Shown piece by piece: positions 46,014 through 55,042 of a DNA stretch of 64,000 bases. Numbering within the stretch: position 1 is the first letter of the stretch; the number at the start of each line of letters is the position of its first letter. The notes below the pieces were generated by a model. That model had not been told where the DNA came from. It saw only the letters and a program-made list of their open reading frames with translations, and searched no databases. A program made the position numbers and the translations under genes. Origin of the DNA: Alphaproteobacteria bacterium WMHbin7 (GTDB taxonomy: Bacteria; Pseudomonadota; Alphaproteobacteria; Rhodospirillales; WMHbin7); NCBI GenBank assembly GCA_002753155.1, contig PDZW01000004.1, forward strand, positions 58,734 to 122,733, given 5' to 3'.

Positions 46014-46828
46014 AACGCCTGGCGCACGATCCCACTGCCTGGGCCGGCGCCTTCCTGCTGGCTCCGCTGATTCTGGGCGCCTTGATCGGCCCTTTCCTGG
46101 CCGAGACCGCCCTCGTCACCCATCTGGATGCCCGCCTTCTGCCCCCCGGGCAGGATCATTGGTTCGGCACCGATGCCTTGGGACGCGATGTTCTGGCCCG
46201 CACACTGGCGGGCTCTGGCGCCACCCTGGGACTGGCCTTCCTGGTGGCGGGACTTGCCGCCCCTCTGGGCTTGGCCCTGGGCGCCGTGGCGGGATCGCTG
46301 GGCGGCATCGTGGAAACGCTGCTCATGCGCACAACCGATATTGCGCTGGCGGTGCCGCGCCTGATTCTGGCACTGGCCCTGGCCGCAGCCCTTGGACCGG
46401 GGCTTTTGAACGCCGCCCTGGCCGTGGCGCTGACCGCCTGGCCGCCCTATGCCCGTCAAGCCCGCGCCGAAACCCTGGCCGCCCGCAAGGCCGATTTCAT
46501 CGCCGCAGCCAGGCTGTGCGGCGCATCCCAGATGCGCATCGCCCTGGTCCATATAGCACCCTTGGGCATTTCCTCGATGCTGGTGCGCCTAAGCCTCGAT
46601 CTTTCGGGCATCGTGCTGGCCTCGGCGGGCCTGGGTTTTCTGGGACTGGGCGCCCAGCCGCCCCTGCCGGAATGGGGGGCCATGGTGGCTACGGGGCGAA
46701 CCCATCTGGTCGATGCCCCCTGGGTGGCGGGCTTTCCCGGGCTGGCCATCCTGATGGCCGGGTTGGGCTTCTCGCTTCTGGGCGACGCCATCCGCGACGC
46801 ACTCGATCCCAGGAACGAGCGATGCTGA
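46010..46828 (+). CDS. ABC importer permease (DppC/NikC-like)
   Basis: A 272-residue permease, partner of the DppB-like protein. Features are an N-terminal helix, the periplasmic motif HWFGTDALGRDVLARTLAG typical of DppC, and the coupling loop AETLAARKADFIAAARLCGA. The length is close to NikC. The stop overlaps the start of the ATPase gene (ATGCTGA arrangement), indicating translational coupling. Confidence 0.9.
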   Translation: MKRLAHDPTAWAGAFLLAPLILGALIGPFLAETALVTHLDARLLPPGQDHWFGTDALGRDVLARTLAGSGATLGLAFLVAGLAAPLGLALGAVAGSLGGIVETLLMRTTDIALAVPRLILALALAAALGPGLLNAALAVALTAWPPYARQARAETLAARKADFIAAARLCGASQMRIALVHIAPLGISSMLVRLSLDLSGIVLASAGLGFLGLGAQPPLPEWGAMVATGRTHLVDAPWVAGFPGLAILMAGLGFSLLGDAIRDALDPRNERC

Positions 46829-47550
46829 TCGATGCGCAAAATCTTTGTGTGCGCTTTGGCGCCAAGCGGGCGGTTGATGATGTTTGCCTCTCTCTGGCAA
46901 GGGGCGGGCGACTGGCCGTGGTGGGCGAATCGGGCTCTGGCAAAAGCACGTTGGGCAAAGCCCTCATGGGGCTGGTCGCCAGGCCGGGCATCGTCAGCTC
47001 AGAACGTCTGGAGATTGAGGGGCGCGACATGCGATCAGCTCTGCCATCCCAATGGCAAGCTGTGCGCGGACGATCAATCGGCCTCATGATGCAAGACCCG
47101 CGCTATTGCCTCAATCCGGTCATGACCATCGGTCGGCAGATCGCGGAATGCAACGCCCCCACCCCGGTCGAAGACTGTCTGGCCGAGGTCGATCTGTCCC
47201 CCGGCATCGCCAAACGTTATCCCCACCAGCTTTCGGGCGGACAGGGACAGCGGGCCTATCTGGCCATGGTGCTGGCCCTCTCACCCCAACTGCTGATCGC
47301 CGACGAGCCCACCAGTGCGCTCGACCCGCCGCTGGCCCTTCAAATGATGGAGCTGATCGAAAAGCGCATGCAGGCCCGCGGCATGGCGCTTTTGCTCATC
47401 ACCCACGATATCGATCTAGCACGTCGCACCTGCCCTCGCCTGATCGTCATGCAAGACGGCAAGGCGGTGGAGGAATTGGCAAGCGGGGCAGAGCCCAAGC
47501 ATCCCTTCACGCGCCGCCTGATCGCCTGTGTGCCGAGGCTTGCATGCTGA
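46822..47550 (+). CDS. ABC importer ATPase (DppD/NikD-like)
   Basis: A 242-residue ATP-binding subunit. Walker A VGESGSGKST is near 35, the Q-loop MMQDPRYCLNPVM near 90, the variant signature LSGGQGQRAYLAM, Walker B LLIADEPTSALD, and the H-loop LLITHDIDLARR. It is shorter than OppD/DppD (about 330) and lacks the usual C-terminal oligopeptide-transporter extension, closer to NikD in size. ATG 46822 lies inside the end of the upstream permease gene. Confidence 0.9.
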   Translation: MLIDAQNLCVRFGAKRAVDDVCLSLARGGRLAVVGESGSGKSTLGKALMGLVARPGIVSSERLEIEGRDMRSALPSQWQAVRGRSIGLMMQDPRYCLNPVMTIGRQIAECNAPTPVEDCLAEVDLSPGIAKRYPHQLSGGQGQRAYLAMVLALSPQLLIADEPTSALDPPLALQMMELIEKRMQARGMALLLITHDIDLARRTCPRLIVMQDGKAVEELASGAEPKHPFTRRLIACVPRLAC

Positions 47551-48212
47551 GCCTGCGCAACCTCTCGGTCGCCATCGGCGGACATCGCCTGGTCGAGAAG
47601 GTCAGTTTCGACATGGCACCAGGCGAGAGCCTGGGCTTGATCGGCCCTTCGGGTTCGGGCAAAAGCACGATCCTGCGCGCGGTGGCGGGAATGATCGATT
47701 TCACTGGCGAGATTCTGCTAATGGGCAGGCCTCTGGCCGCGTGGCCCAGGCTGGAGCGCGCCCGGCTCCTCAACATGGTGTTTCAAGACCCTTACGGTGC
47801 CCTGCATCCGCGTCACAGCGTGGCCCGGGCTCTGGCCGAGCCCCTGATCCTGCACCGAATGGACGACAGGGAACAGCGCATCGAAGAGGCCTTGATGGCC
47901 GTCGGCCTACCCTTGGACGTCCAGACCAGCTATCCCCATCAGCTTTCGGGCGGGCAGCGCCAGCGCGTGGTGATCGCCAGAGCCTTGATGCTGAATCCCC
48001 GTCTGCTGCTGCTCGACGAGCCCACCAGCGCCCTGGACATGACCGTGCAGGCCGACATTCTGGACCTGCTGGAAGGGCTGAAGTCGTCGCGGGGGCTTTC
48101 CTATCTGCTGGTGGCGCATTCCTTGCCCATCGTCACCAGATTGTGCGGAAAAATCGTCCGGATGGATCAGAGGGGCGAGCCCGACTTGGCATCGCACGGT
48201 CTTTTGAACTAA
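47544..48212 (+). CDS. ABC importer ATPase (DppF/NikE-like)
   Basis: A 222-residue ATPase, the second nucleotide-binding subunit. It has Walker A GPSGSGKST near 38, VFQDPYGALHPRHSV, signature LSGGQRQRVVIARAL, Walker B LLLLDEPTSALDM, and the H-loop VAHSLPIV. It is short for DppF/NikE (about 260-330 residues), ending soon after the H-loop region. ATG 47544 overlaps the upstream gene by 7 bases. It is the last gene of the operon. Confidence 0.9.
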   Translation: MLSLRNLSVAIGGHRLVEKVSFDMAPGESLGLIGPSGSGKSTILRAVAGMIDFTGEILLMGRPLAAWPRLERARLLNMVFQDPYGALHPRHSVARALAEPLILHRMDDREQRIEEALMAVGLPLDVQTSYPHQLSGGQRQRVVIARALMLNPRLLLLDEPTSALDMTVQADILDLLEGLKSSRGLSYLLVAHSLPIVTRLCGKIVRMDQRGEPDLASHGLLN

Positions 48213-48276
48213 CATGAGGCAAGGACCGTGGTTTCGGTAGATCAAGGCTGCTTTTGCGGCAAATAGGGAGATTTTC

Positions 48277-49095
48277 ATGGCCGAGACACCGTCGAAGCGG
48301 CTGATGCCGTCGGACATCCGGGCCCGCAAGGGGAAAGCACCCATCGTCAGCCTGTCGCTCTATACGGCCCCTCTGGCCCGTCTGGCCGCCCCCTATTGCG
48401 ATTTTCTTCTGGTCGGCGATTCCGTGGGCATGGTGCTTTACGGCATGGACAGCACGCTGGGCGTTACCCTTCAGATGATGATCGACCATGCCAAGGCGGT
48501 GCGAAGGGGTGCGCCCGAGAGCTGCGTCATCGTCGATCTTCCCTTTGGAACCTACGAGGAATCGCCCGAACAGGCCTTTCGTTCGGCCGCCCGCGTCATG
48601 GCCGAAACCGGGGCACATGGCGTCAAGATCGAAGGTGGTTCCCCCATGGCCGCCACCGTCTCCTTTCTCGCCCAGCGCGGCATTCCGGTCATGGGCCATA
48701 TCGGCCTGCTGCCCCAGTCGGTGAATGTGGCGGGGGGCTTTCGCGCCCATGGCCGCGACACGTCGGAAGCCAGCCGCATCCATGACGATGCAAGGGCCAT
48801 CGCCGAAGCTGGCGCATTTTCCATGGTCATCGAGGGCGTGGTCGAGGAATTGGCGGTGCGCATCACCAGGGAAGTGCCCGTCCCCACCATCGGCATCGGC
48901 GCCTCGCCGGCCTGCGACGGGCAGATATTGGTCGCCGACGATGCCATCGGCCTGTTCAGCGACTTCAAGCCGCGCTTCGTGAAAAGATTCGCCGAGTTGG
49001 CGCCAGGGGCCGACGCCGCCTTCGCCGCCTATCGCCAGGAGGTGCAGGCCCGCAGCTTTCCGGCCATGGAACACTGCTTTGGGGTAAAGAAATAA
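48277..49095 (+). CDS. panB: 3-methyl-2-oxobutanoate hydroxymethyltransferase
   Basis: A 272-residue PanB, the first committed enzyme of pantothenate synthesis. It adds a hydroxymethyl group from 5,10-methylene-tetrahydrofolate to 2-oxoisovalerate. Motifs are [17 protein letters not shown] (metal and substrate binding), [10 protein letters not shown], and [10 protein letters not shown]. No panC is adjacent. The ATG follows an AGGGAG-type site. It is separate from the importer operon by 64 bases. Confidence 0.95.
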   Translation: MAETPSKRLMPSDIRARKGKAPIVSLSLYTAPLARLAAPYCDFLLVGDSVGMVLYGMDSTLGVTLQMMIDHAKAVRRGAPESCVIVDLPFGTYEESPEQAFRSAARVMAETGAHGVKIEGGSPMAATVSFLAQRGIPVMGHIGLLPQSVNVAGGFRAHGRDTSEASRIHDDARAIAEAGAFSMVIEGVVEELAVRITREVPVPTIGIGASPACDGQILVADDAIGLFSDFKPRFVKRFAELAPGADAAFAAYRQEVQARSFPAMEHCFGVKK

Positions 49096-49102
49096 TGTTG
49101 CT

Positions 49103-50353
49103 CTACTCCCAGCGCGCCGCCCGGCGCCAAAGGGGCATCAAGTCCTGGGCCAGCACATCGTCCCAACTGGGCAGGGCGCGTTCGGCATAAAGGCGGGCAG
49201 CCCGTCCCATCTCCTGACGCGACGAGGCGTTTTCCAGCAATCCCCGCAAGGCATCGGCCCAGCCGTCATCCGAAACGACGATCCCATTCGAGCCCGAAGC
49301 TACATAGGCCTCCAGACCGGAACCGGCACCGACCAGAACGGGAAGGCCCGAGGCCAGGGCTTCCATCAACGCGTTGGACAAGACATCAAGCATCGAGGGA
49401 AAGGCAAAAACATCGGCGCTGGCATAAAGGCGCCCCATTTCTTCAAGCGGCAGCGAACCGGGCAGACTGGCCCGATCCCCCAGAAGCTTGCTGATCATGG
49501 GCATCTGATCGCCAATTCCTGCCGCCAGGAAGTGAACATCTTGTCCCTTGCCGATCAGCTCGGCCACCGCCCTTGCCGCGATCAGAATATTCTTGGTCTG
49601 ATCGATGCGCCCGGCAAAGAAAACGACCGGGCGATCGGTTGGAATGCCGAAGCGATCCTTCAGCCACATACGGTCGCGCTTAATGGGATGAAAAAAACGC
49701 TTGTCGATGCCGCGCCGAAGCACGCCCACGCGCCCCTGGCCCAGAAAACGCTTCATCTCCTCCAGAGCGAGGGGATCGGAATCCAGGCTGAACAGGGCCG
49801 CCTTCTGGTGGCGGCGCAATCGGCATTGCATGCGCGATTCTTCCAGCCTGTCGAGTCCCAGACCATCCAGAAGCAGGCCCGCGAGAAGGCCTTTGCCGAA
49901 CAATCGCTCGATCATGCTTTTCGTGTAGAGCCGTGCATAACCCGGCGTATCGGTATGCACGGAATTGACCAGAGGAATTCCCTTGCTTTGACAAACGCGC
50001 AAGGCCGTGCGGGCCATGGCGAAATAGGCGTCGGTGGTATGCACGACATCATAGCTTGGAAGTGCTTGGGCAATGGCGGGATGCCAGGGCGACAGATCGG
50101 TGTGATCTGGAATTTTACCCAACAGCCAGGACAGGCGGGCTGTTGAAAAAACCGGGCGATGCGCCATAAAGCGCACATGCGAAGACAGGGCTTCCACGCT
50201 TTCCCGCTCGCCTTGCACATGCACGGTCAGATCCAGATCGTCACGCCTGGTGGCGGCTTCAGCAAAGCGCTCCCAGCATTTCACATGGCCGCCCGCACTG
50301 GGCCTGCGCTCAAGATCGACCAGAACGGCAAGTTTCAAACGGCGATGGCTCAT
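49103..50353 (-). CDS. Glycosyltransferase family 4-type protein
   Basis: A 416-residue GT-B glycosyltransferase. The N-terminus LAVLVDLERRPSAGGHVKCWE carries the glycine-rich acceptor-side loop. The C-terminal domain has VFFAGRIDQTKNILIAARA and the E-x7-E type region FAFPSMLDVLSNALMEALASG. It probably adds a hexose to a lipid or polysaccharide; the substrate is unknown. Its start overlaps the SDR gene stop by 4 bases. Confidence 0.87.
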   Translation of the reverse strand: MSHRRLKLAVLVDLERRPSAGGHVKCWERFAEAATRRDDLDLTVHVQGERESVEALSSHVRFMAHRPVFSTARLSWLLGKIPDHTDLSPWHPAIAQALPSYDVVHTTDAYFAMARTALRVCQSKGIPLVNSVHTDTPGYARLYTKSMIERLFGKGLLAGLLLDGLGLDRLEESRMQCRLRRHQKAALFSLDSDPLALEEMKRFLGQGRVGVLRRGIDKRFFHPIKRDRMWLKDRFGIPTDRPVVFFAGRIDQTKNILIAARAVAELIGKGQDVHFLAAGIGDQMPMISKLLGDRASLPGSLPLEEMGRLYASADVFAFPSMLDVLSNALMEALASGLPVLVGAGSGLEAYVASGSNGIVVSDDGWADALRGLLENASSRQEMGRAARLYAERALPSWDDVLAQDLMPLWRRAARWE

Positions 50354-51108
50354 TTCCAGCTTCGCCCCAACAGCGCATCGGAAACTCTGTGCGGCAAAAG
50401 GGACAGCAGCCAGACGGCAAAGACCAGCGGGCCCGGAAAGCTGATTCTGCCCCTGTTCAGGGCCAGTCCCAGCTTGATGATAGAGGCGGCCCGCTCCACC
50501 TCCATCAGAAAGGGCATGGTGAAATTATTTCTGTCAGTGAGCGGCGTGCGCACGAAACCCGGACAGATGACCGAAACCCGCACACCCTCAGGCCGCAGAC
50601 GCAGGCGCAGCCCCTCGCCCAGAACGCGCTCGGCGGCCTTGCTGGCGCAATAGGCGGGCGATTGGGCCATCCCCCTGAATCCAGCCAGCGAAGACATGAT
50701 CGCCACCTGTCCGCTTTTGCGCCGGCGCATGCCAGGAAGGATGGGCAGCAGCGTATTCAGAACGCCATCGACATTGGTGGCGAAAACGGCCCTGGTCTGA
50801 TCGTCGCTTTCTTCTTCGCCCTTGTGGGACCCCGCCGATATGCCCGCATTGGCGATCACCAGATCAAGCGGAGCGACAAGATCCGCCGCCAGAATCCAGT
50901 CGGCCATGGCCTGTCTGTCAATGACGTCCAGCAGGGTCGTTTCGACAGCGCCCCCCCTGGCCCGGCAATCCTTCGCCACGTCGTCCAGCCGCTCTTTGCT
51001 GCGTGCGGACAGGAAAAGGCGGGCGCCAGGACGCGCATAAATTCGCGCCAGCGCGGCGCCAAGGCCGCTGGAGGCGCCGGTGATCAGAATGTTTGCAGGC
51101 TCACTCAT
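50350..51108 (-). CDS. Short-chain dehydrogenase/reductase
   Basis: A 252-residue classical SDR with TGASSGLGAALARIYA (cofactor binding), NAGIS, the catalytic Ser around IMSSLAGFRG and the YCASK Tyr-x3-Lys pair. The C-terminal part is hydrophobic (FPGPLVFAVWLLSLLP), suggesting membrane association. The substrate is unknown; the adjacent glycosyltransferase hints at lipid or sugar modification. ATG 51108 overlaps the end of hepT by 8 bases. Confidence 0.88.
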   Translation of the reverse strand: MSEPANILITGASSGLGAALARIYARPGARLFLSARSKERLDDVAKDCRARGGAVETTLLDVIDRQAMADWILAADLVAPLDLVIANAGISAGSHKGEEESDDQTRAVFATNVDGVLNTLLPILPGMRRRKSGQVAIMSSLAGFRGMAQSPAYCASKAAERVLGEGLRLRLRPEGVRVSVICPGFVRTPLTDRNNFTMPFLMEVERAASIIKLGLALNRGRISFPGPLVFAVWLLSLLPHRVSDALLGRSWK

Positions 51109-51457
51109 GCCCCTTGTCCTCGGCATTCAAGATCGCGCGCAGACGGGCTTCCAGGGGCAAAATGTCATTGAGCAGGGTCCGCCACAGTAGTTCCGAGGCC
51201 ACGGCGTGATATTCATGGACCAGGATATTGCGCATTTCCGAAAGCTTCGACCAGGGAACATCCGGATAGCGCTGCGTCACCTCCTGCGGCAGGCCGCGCA
51301 CGGCCTCGCCCATAATCTCCAGATTGCGCGCCACCGCATCCTGGGTGCGCTCGTCCTCGCAAAAGGCGTCGCGATCCATGCCCTTGATGTAGCGGCGCAC
51401 ACGCTCGACCGCTTCCACCATATCCGCCAGTCGCACCCGCCAGTCCTTGATCGTCAT
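51101..51457 (-). CDS. hepT: HepT-like ribonuclease toxin (DUF86)
   Basis: A 118-residue HEPN-domain protein. The Rx4-6H RNase motif is visible as RNILVHEYH, including the Tyr that MntA antitoxins modify. HepT toxins cleave RNA when not neutralised by the MntA nucleotidyltransferase. The start codon shares a base with the end of mntA and the stop lies within the start of the SDR gene, so the toxin is tightly embedded in an operon. Confidence 0.88.
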   Translation of the reverse strand: MTIKDWRVRLADMVEAVERVRRYIKGMDRDAFCEDERTQDAVARNLEIMGEAVRGLPQEVTQRYPDVPWSKLSEMRNILVHEYHAVASELLWRTLLNDILPLEARLRAILNAEDKGHE

Positions 51458-51876
51458 CAGAATATCCTAATCGCTTCCTTGAGAATGCGGCTTTTTAGAC
51501 GTGGCTTGATGGAAGATGGCGTGAGGATGTCGGCGGGATGACCCAGATGCCCTTCCAGCCAGCGCTTAAGATCGATCATCTCGAACAGTCCCGTGGGGCG
51601 GCCCGGCTTGTATTCGACCAGAAGATCGATATCCGAGGTGCGCGAGGCTTCGTTCCTGCCCACGGAGCCGAAAAGCGACAGCCCGGCCACGCCGAAACGC
51701 GCCAGTTCCTCTTGCGAGGCCTTCAAGCGGGCCAGCACTTCCTCGCGCCGGATGGGATGGCGCTGCTCCATGCGACCGGCCAGACGCTTGACCGTCCCGG
51801 CCTTGTGCGCAGGAACCCAGACGGTGACATCGACCAGGCCCTTGCGGCGTCTCTCACGGGCGAGCTTTGAGTTCAT
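51457..51876 (-). CDS. mntA: MntA-like nucleotidyltransferase antitoxin with N-terminal extension
   Basis: A 139-residue protein whose C-terminal two-thirds is a minimal nucleotidyltransferase with the GSx10DxD motif (GSVGRNEASRTSDID) and LLVEYKPGRPTGLF. These antitoxins AMPylate HepT on the Tyr next to its RNase motif. An N-terminal extension of about 60 residues (KGLVDVTVWVPAHKAGTVKR) resembles the short DNA-binding domains of other antitoxins and may act as an operator-binding part. ATG 51876 is favoured; ATG 51894 is possible. It heads an operon of mntA-hepT-SDR-glycosyltransferase. Confidence 0.82.
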   Translation of the reverse strand: MNSKLARERRRKGLVDVTVWVPAHKAGTVKRLAGRMEQRHPIRREEVLARLKASQEELARFGVAGLSLFGSVGRNEASRTSDIDLLVEYKPGRPTGLFEMIDLKRWLEGHLGHPADILTPSSIKPRLKSRILKEAIRIF

Positions 51877-51912
51877 GCTTTTCAGATACTCCATAGCCAG
51901 GAAGGCGGCAAG

Positions 51913-52040
51913 AGAGCAGATCGCCTGAAATCAGAGCCGTTTATCGGCTCCGACTGAAGGCGTGAATCTGCTCTATCAATTTGTTTTGGCGAACGATTCA
52001 CGTTTAACCCCGAGCCACTCAGGTGACTCGGGGTTAAACG
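51913..52040. repeat. Bimodular double-hairpin element, copy 1
   Basis: A long imperfect hairpin (AGAGCAGAT 51913 with ATCTGCTCT 51966; inner GAGCCG/CGGCTC) is followed by a linker running from GTGAATCTG to CGATTCAC. A second hairpin, CGTTTAACCCCGAG (52001) with CTCGGGGTTAAACG (52027), has 14 perfect pairs plus inner CAC/GTG. The element shares layout and linker with 62374-62488. It occupies the divergent gap between mntA and the yicC-type gene. Confidence 0.6.
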
Positions 52041-52100
52041 ATCGTGCGCCAGAGCGCTTTTCGCTTGCCAGTTCGGCCCGAAACGGCCAGAAAAGGCGTC

Positions 52101-52991
52101 ATGTCGATCACCAGCATGACCGGATATGCCCGCCAGCAAGGCACCAGCGACCAGATTTCCTGGATCTGGGAGGCGAAAAGCGTCAACGGCAAGGGGCTTG
52201 AAGTCCGCCTGCGCCTGCCGCCGGGTCATGATTCCCTGGAAATTCCAGCGCGCGAGCGGGTGGCAAGGCATGCCAAGCGCGGCAATATCAACCTCTCACT
52301 CAACATCGTGCGCCTGGCGGAAAACACGGCCCCAGCCATCAATCGCGCCCTGTTGGACCAGTATCTGACCCTGGCCATGGATCTGGCCCGCGATCATGGG
52401 CTGCCGACGCCTTGCGCCGAATCGGTGATGGGATTGCGCGGCGTCATCGAGGCCTCAGACGATGGGGCCATGGACGAGAAGGATCTGAAGGCCCGCGATG
52501 CCCTGCTGCTGGCCTCGCTGGATGAAACCCTGGCCGGGCTGGCCGAGATGCGCAAATCCGAAGGGACGCGTCTGGCCCAGGTGCTGACCGCCGAGTTGGA
52601 CGAGATCGAGCGGCTGTCCTTGGCCGCCCGCAATACGGCGGCCCTGCGCCCCGACGCCATCCGCAACCGCTTCAAGGCCCAGATGGACGATCTGCTGGCC
52701 GCCCATCCCCCCTTGAACGAAGACCGGCTGGCCCAGGAACTGGCTCTGCTGATCGCCAAGGGCGATGTGCGCGAAGAACTGGACCGCTTGGGCGCCCATG
52801 TTCAGGCCGCCCGCGAGATGCTGGCCGCCCCCGATCCGGTGGGGCGCCGCCTGGATTTCCTCTGCCAGGAATTCAACCGCGAATCCAATACGCTCTGCTC
52901 GAAATCGGCCGATGTCGACCTGACCCGCATCGGCCTGGCCTTGAAAGCGGTCATCGAACAGTTTCGCGAACAGGTTCAGAATATCGAATGA
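52101..52991 (+). CDS. YicC/YloC-family endoribonuclease
   Basis: A 296-residue YicC-like protein starting MSITSMTGYARQQG, the family's characteristic opening. It contains RGVIEASD in the middle and ends with the conserved GRRLDFLCQEFNRESNTLCSKS and IEQFREQVQNIE. YicC proteins are metal-dependent endoribonucleases that act on small RNAs or mRNAs in the cytoplasm. ATG 52101 with AAAGG upstream was chosen. The stop overlaps a possible GTG/ATG start of gmk, the usual yicC-gmk arrangement. Confidence 0.92.
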   Translation: MSITSMTGYARQQGTSDQISWIWEAKSVNGKGLEVRLRLPPGHDSLEIPARERVARHAKRGNINLSLNIVRLAENTAPAINRALLDQYLTLAMDLARDHGLPTPCAESVMGLRGVIEASDDGAMDEKDLKARDALLLASLDETLAGLAEMRKSEGTRLAQVLTAELDEIERLSLAARNTAALRPDAIRNRFKAQMDDLLAAHPPLNEDRLAQELALLIAKGDVREELDRLGAHVQAAREMLAAPDPVGRRLDFLCQEFNRESNTLCSKSADVDLTRIGLALKAVIEQFREQVQNIE

Positions 52992-53008
52992 CTTTCGGAG
53001 CGTCCCCC

Positions 53009-53644
53009 ATGAACGATGCCGCCATTCACCGCCGTGGCCTGATGCTGGTGCTGTCTTCGCCTTCAGGGGCGGGCAAATCCTCGATCGCCCGCACTCTGCT
53101 GGAGACCGAGCCCCAACTGGCCATGTCGGTTTCCGCCACCACCAGAGCACCTCGCCCCGGCGAAGTGGACGGCAAGGATTATCACTTCATCGACATCGAG
53201 CGGATGAAGGGCATGATCGACCAGGGCGCGTTCCTGGAGCATGCCAAGGTCTTCGACAATTATTATGGAACCCCCCGAGCCCCCGTCGAGGCGGCCCTTA
53301 CATCCGGAAAAGACGTGCTTTTCGACATCGACTGGCAGGGCACACAGCAAGTCGCTGCCAATGCCAGGGCCGATCTGGTGACGGTGTTCGTGCTGCCCCC
53401 CTCGGTCGAGGAATTGGAAAAGCGCCTGCGGGAGCGCGGCCAGGATTCCGAAGAGGTGGTCGCCAAGCGCATGGGCAAGGCCGCCGACGAGATGAGCCAC
53501 TGGCCGGAATATGATTACGTGATCGTCAATCGCGATCTTGATGTCAGCATCGCTTCCGTCAAGGCGATCTTAAGCGCCGAGCGTCTCAAACGTTTTCGCC
53601 AGGTCGGCATGGCCGATTTCGTCAACAAGCTGAGGGGGGCGTGA
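53009..53644 (+). CDS. gmk: Guanylate kinase
   Basis: A 211-residue GMP kinase with the P-loop SSPSGAGKSSIARTLL (residues 9-24), the GMP-binding SATTRAPRPGEVDGKDYHF and VLFDIDWQGTQQV. It converts GMP to GDP. ATG 53009 is the usual family start with GGAG 8-11 bases upstream. An in-frame ATG at 52988 overlaps the yicC-type stop and is a possible alternative. Confidence 0.95.
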   Translation: MNDAAIHRRGLMLVLSSPSGAGKSSIARTLLETEPQLAMSVSATTRAPRPGEVDGKDYHFIDIERMKGMIDQGAFLEHAKVFDNYYGTPRAPVEAALTSGKDVLFDIDWQGTQQVAANARADLVTVFVLPPSVEELEKRLRERGQDSEEVVAKRMGKAADEMSHWPEYDYVIVNRDLDVSIASVKAILSAERLKRFRQVGMADFVNKLRGA

Positions 53645-53659
53645 CGCCCCGCTTCAGGC

Positions 53660-54085
53660 ATGATTGACATAGCCCCCGGCATCCTGCTTGACGAAAGCGA
53701 AATCGAGGAGCGTTTCGTGCGCGCCTCAGGCCCGGGCGGACAGAACGTCAACAAGCTCTCCACTGCGGTTCAACTGCGGTTCAATATCCGCCAATCGCCC
53801 TCGCTGCCCGATGACTTGAAGAATCGTCTGGAACGGCTGGCGGGCAAGCGGATGACCAAGGACGGCACGCTGGTCATCGTCGCCCAGCGCCACCGCACAC
53901 AGGACCGCAATCGCCAGGACGCGCTGGATCGTTTGATCGAGCTGATCCGCCAGGCCGTTCCCGCTCCCGTGCAGCGCCGCCCGACACGCCCCACCCTGGC
54001 CTCGAAACGCCGACGTCTGGAGGGCAAGAAAATCCGCTCCTCCATCAAATCCCTGCGCGGCCCGGCGCTGGACAAGGGGGAGTAG
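53660..54085 (+). CDS. arfB: Alternative ribosome-rescue factor ArfB (peptidyl-tRNA hydrolase)
   Basis: A 141-residue ArfB/YaeJ-type protein with the catalytic GGQ in RASGPGGQNVNKLST and a basic C-terminal tail (KRRRLEGKKIRSSIK) that enters the empty mRNA channel. It releases peptides from ribosomes stalled without a stop codon. The length matches ArfB and is too short for RF1/RF2. It follows gmk by 15 bases. Confidence 0.94.
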   Translation: MIDIAPGILLDESEIEERFVRASGPGGQNVNKLSTAVQLRFNIRQSPSLPDDLKNRLERLAGKRMTKDGTLVIVAQRHRTQDRNRQDALDRLIELIRQAVPAPVQRRPTRPTLASKRRRLEGKKIRSSIKSLRGPALDKGE

Positions 54086-54094
54086 GGTCTAGGT

Positions 54095-55039
54095 TTACGA
54101 TCTACCCGCTGCCGCCCGCCGCAAACGATCATTGATGGCAAGGCCCAGCTTGTGATCGGGAATGGGCATGACGGCGATGGCCGCGACACCGGGTCGGTCC
54201 AGCTTGCGAAGAAAAGCGAAGAGATGCGAGGCCGCCTCGACCAGATCGCCCGAGGGGCTGAGATTCAAGCAATCCGAAGGTGCCGTGGGACCAAAACCCA
54301 GCAGCAGTTCGCAAGGCCCAGCCTGCAGGGCATTCAGCCTAACCCGGGCAGAGGGCGCGTAATGGCTTTCCAACTGGCCGGGCGACTGAACCGGTCCTCC
54401 CTCGGCGGCCCGTTCCACCCGCCCCAGCATCTTCTCCAGCATTTCCAGAGAAACGCCGCCCGGACGCAGCAGACAGGGCTTTTCGCCGGTCAGGGACAAG
54501 ACAGTGCTTTCCACCCCAACCCGGCAAGGCCCACCATCCAGCACCAACTGCACGGCCAAGCCCAACCCCTCGCTCACATGTTCGGCCTGGGTCGGGCTCA
54601 GGCGACCCGAGGGATTGGCGCTGGGGGCCGCGATGGGCCGCTTGAAAGCTCTCAACAGGTCCAGCGCCACCGGATGGGCGGGAATGCGTACCGCGACACT
54701 GTCGAGCCCCGCAGTGGCCAGCAGGGACACCGGGCTATCCACTCGTCTGGGCAAGACAAGCGTCAATGGCCCCGGCCAAAATCGTTCGGCCAGCTTGAAG
54801 GCTTTGTCGTCGAAGTCGGCCAAGCCCTTCGCGGCATCGAGATCGGGAACATGAATGATCAGCGGATTGAAGGAGGGGCGCCCCTTGGCCTGGAAAATAC
54901 GGGCCACTGCTGCGTCGTTGGTGGCATCCGCCCCCAGCCCGTAAACGGTTTCCGTGGGAAAGGCGACCAGACCGCCTTCCCCCAGAATCCTGGAGGCCTC
55001 AGCCAGGCTTTCCGGAGTTGCAGGCAGAAGCTTGGGCAT
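54095..55039 (-). CDS. Threonylcarbamoyl-AMP synthase (Sua5/YwlC type)
   Basis: A 314-residue two-domain Sua5. The N-terminal YrdC domain has FPTETVYGLGADATND and the substrate loop IAAPSANPSGRLSPT. The C-terminal Sua5 domain begins after about residue 210 with SPGQLESHYAP. It makes the threonylcarbamoyl-AMP used for t6A37 modification of ANN-decoding tRNAs. It converges with arfB and is separated from cysQ by 3 bases. Confidence 0.93.
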   Translation of the reverse strand: MPKLLPATPESLAEASRILGEGGLVAFPTETVYGLGADATNDAAVARIFQAKGRPSFNPLIIHVPDLDAAKGLADFDDKAFKLAERFWPGPLTLVLPRRVDSPVSLLATAGLDSVAVRIPAHPVALDLLRAFKRPIAAPSANPSGRLSPTQAEHVSEGLGLAVQLVLDGGPCRVGVESTVLSLTGEKPCLLRPGGVSLEMLEKMLGRVERAAEGGPVQSPGQLESHYAPSARVRLNALQAGPCELLLGFGPTAPSDCLNLSPSGDLVEAASHLFAFLRKLDRPGVAAIAVMPIPDHKLGLAINDRLRRAAAGRS

Positions 55040-55042
55040 CGA

